Source: Cruorifilaria tuberocauda
Lineage: Eukaryota; Nematoda; Chromadorea; Rhabditida; Onchocercidae
Assembly (NCBI GenBank): GCA_013365365.1
Contig: JABVXU010000013.1
Location: 248,001-312,000 of the forward strand
Direction: 5' to 3'
Length of the DNA stretch: 64,000 nt
The notes under the pieces: generated by a model
Databases searched by the model: none
The model's input: only the letters and a program-made list of their open reading frames with translations
Told to the model about the DNA's origin: nothing
Shown: positions 62,101 to 64,000 of the stretch, piece by piece
Layout of the letters: the number at the start of each line of letters is the position of its first letter
How positions within the stretch are numbered: position 1 is the first letter of the stretch
Program-made: the position numbers and the translations under genes

Positions 62101-63149
62101 TTACCGATCATTTCAAGACATTGAAGTATTGCAAAGTTTAACACTTTATATTCCATCACTTCACTGTTCTTTGATCGTTTTTGTCGTCCTCAGTTACTGA
62201 CAAGTATTTCACTGTTTTGTGACACTGAAAGTTTTATTTGGATTTATATTTAAATAAAACTTCAAGATGGATTTCGTCCGAAATTTCTGAATTCTCAGAA
62301 AGTTAAAATCATAACATTAATCTATCACCAAAGAATTAATCTATCAATTCTTACTTTAGTAGCGCATATTAAACAAACAATGCTACTTATATTTCTCTTT
62401 TTGTTTCTCAAAGTTTAAATATGCAAATTTTGCTGTTTGTTACGTATATTCAAAACTTTGCCTATCTAATACATTTACTGCTCTATAAGTTAGGAAAGTT
62501 ACTTCGTCTAATTCTGTTGTTCAACTAGCAAACCAATGCTAGATTGGCTTTCTTCATTTCAACATGTAATTTTGAATTGGCGCTTAATCATTTGCCATTT
62601 GTTTGCATCGGTTCACAACGTTTTCACATCGAACTCAACGCAGTTGCACTAACACTAATGGACTGAATGCAAGGTGCTTTGCAGAATAGCTTTTACGAGG
62701 AGTCTCGAGAGGTCCGCATAGGTCTGTTTTGAGTGATAGCTTATGTTTAAGGTGGTTTAAGGTATTTTAAGATTGTTATTCATCGCTTGAAACAAAAAGA
62801 AAGTGCTCTTTTCGCTGGCCAAAACGAATTTGTTATTTTATGGATAGTTACCTATTATTGTGATAAGCGAAATATAACTATTGATATATATGGCCATGAT
62901 TAAATGTTTAGAAAAGATTACATATAACGTGATTATGTTTTGAAATGTATTTTTCACCTCTTCAAATTTTATTCAGTTTTTATAAGGACTGAAAAGATTA
63001 ATTCAGAATAGTTTGATATTTTGATCTTGTTTAATGATATACCTTTAATATTGGGATTTTCTCTTAGCGTCATCACCAATTTTGTTACCTTAAATTCTAT
63101 GAAAATTTCCAAATTGAGTCAAAATTTTTTCAGTGTATTGTTACAGATT
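59188..63149. promoter_or_regulatory. Intergenic region between divergent glypican and TRMT13 genes
   Basis: About 4 kb without a supported gene; it should contain the promoters of both flanking genes. The 96-codon minus-strand frame at 59229-59519 lies just upstream of the glypican start, so it could include 5' UTR sequence, but it shows no family features. Several short frames at 60626 and 61564 are AT-rich noise. The site gttacag ending at 63146, three bases before the TRMT13 ATG, looks like a splice acceptor. Confidence 0.4.
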
Positions 63150-63900
63150 ATGACGGAACGATGTTCATTTTTTCTGAAAAGAAAAAATCGAAATTGTCGA
63201 ATGCTAGTAAAATACGGCGAGAAATATTGTGGCGAACATGCTGTTTGCGATGAGCTGAATGAGGTTTCTCATATTTTCTGTATTTTTCTTTATTTTTTAC
63301 ATTTCATTCTCTTACTTTATTCTCTTACTATCATTGGACATTCAAAAGAATGTGTTTGAATTGATAATTATTTGTGCTTCTTTTGCAGTTTTTAGGATCG
63401 CGTGGTTTGTCCAAATGATCCAAAACACACAGTAAACAAATCGCAACTGCAGAAACATTTATCTTCTCGATGCAATAGTCGTTTGCTAAAAGCACCGTGG
63501 ATTGTTGAAAATTTTAACCTAACAGGTTTATTATTTTAATTTTTTCTTTCTAATTTCGCATAATTTTCTCCGGAATTATTTGTACTAACAGTAAGTCCAG
63601 TTGTAATGATTTAGATTGTTTCTGCGATAAAATTGTCAAATGAAAATGGAGTGCCCATAACTCTTTTGGTTTGATTTTATTTGCAAAATACATTTAAAGG
63701 TTCATCAAAGGAAGTAGAACCGTGGTATCGTCCTACAAATGACGAACTGTTGAAAGTGTGGAAAATCGTCGAAAGAATATACGACCAAATTGCTGATGAT
63801 ATTATAGATTCTTTTCTGAAAAATGATAATGTTGAAAGCTGTGCTGCAGATCTTCCAAAAGTAAATAAAAAACATATCTGGCAAATATCATCGATAACAG
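63150..63900 (+). CDS. TRMT13: tRNA:m4X modification enzyme TRM13 (TRMT13), 5' part, runs off the window
   Basis: 2'-O-methylates position 4 in the acceptor stem of certain tRNAs, using SAM. Visible exons are 63150-63263, 63396-63525 and 63700-63900, in phase, giving about 148 residues of the N-terminal part. Two family zinc fingers are clear. The first is the TRM13 CCCH-type finger (RCSFFLKRKNRNCRMLVKYG, then YCGEHAVC). The second is the CHHC U11-48K-like finger (RVVCPNDPKHTVNKSQLQKH, then LSSRCNSRL). PWYRPTNDELLKVWKIVERI follows, and KKHIWQISSITG corresponds to the family block before the methyltransferase domain. The catalytic domain lies beyond the window. The donor at 63900 (ACAG|GTGG) was chosen because the uninterrupted frame stops at 63956. 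Confidence 0.88.
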
Positions 63901-64000
63901 GTGGTTTCAACAATTCAGATTCGTATCAAAAATATACATTCAAATCGGAACATTGAGTTTTTGCTCATTCTATCAAATTAGCCTTATTCTAGTTTTTAAA

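Overview
The window is nuclear DNA of a nematode, most likely a clade III (spirurid or filarial-type) species. The evidence is the strong A+T bias, many short exons with acceptors close to TTTTCAG, several start codons lying directly behind a 3' splice site (as expected for spliced-leader trans-splicing), and a gene set with recognisable nematode and animal counterparts. No prokaryotic, organellar or viral segment was seen. I rebuilt gene models by hand from protein similarity, splice dinucleotides and codon phase. For most genes the exon lengths sum to a multiple of three, which is the main internal check. All family names come from memory of the protein families; no database search was run.

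Layout. Positions 1-17.1 kb hold four co-oriented plus-strand genes: the 3' part of an hnRNP F/H-type RNA-binding protein (with a decayed non-LTR retroelement in one intron), tRNA pseudouridine synthase PUS1, leucine carboxyl methyltransferase LCMT1 (which methylates the PP2A C-terminus), and an unnamed SAM-dependent methyltransferase-like protein. Spacers of 0.8-1.1 kb and splice acceptors just before some start codons are compatible with an operon. From 18.4 to 37.9 kb the minus strand carries one very large gene of about 35 exons. It encodes a complement C3/C4/C5-like member of the alpha-2-macroglobulin superfamily, with macroglobulin domains, an anaphylatoxin-like module and a C-terminal C345C/NTR domain, but with the thioester motif replaced. 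A separate RRM gene sits on the same strand inside its 6.8 kb intron. The 4 kb gap that follows contains a long imperfect hairpin resembling a microRNA precursor.

From 41.9 to 51.1 kb (minus) is a complete 24-exon nucleoporin NUP214 gene, divergent from a small v-SNARE (synaptobrevin/VAMP) gene at 52.1-52.7 kb. From 53.7 to 59.2 kb (minus) is a complete glypican gene. After 4 kb without recognisable genes, the window ends inside a plus-strand TRMT13-type tRNA 2'-O-methyltransferase gene.

Functionally these are mostly unrelated housekeeping genes: RNA processing and modification (hnRNP F/H, PUS1, TRMT13), phosphatase regulation (LCMT1), nuclear transport (NUP214) and vesicle fusion (VAMP). 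Two are secreted or surface proteins, the C3-like protein and the glypican. The C3-like protein with a lost thioester, the gene nested in it, and the hairpin are the items most worth following up.
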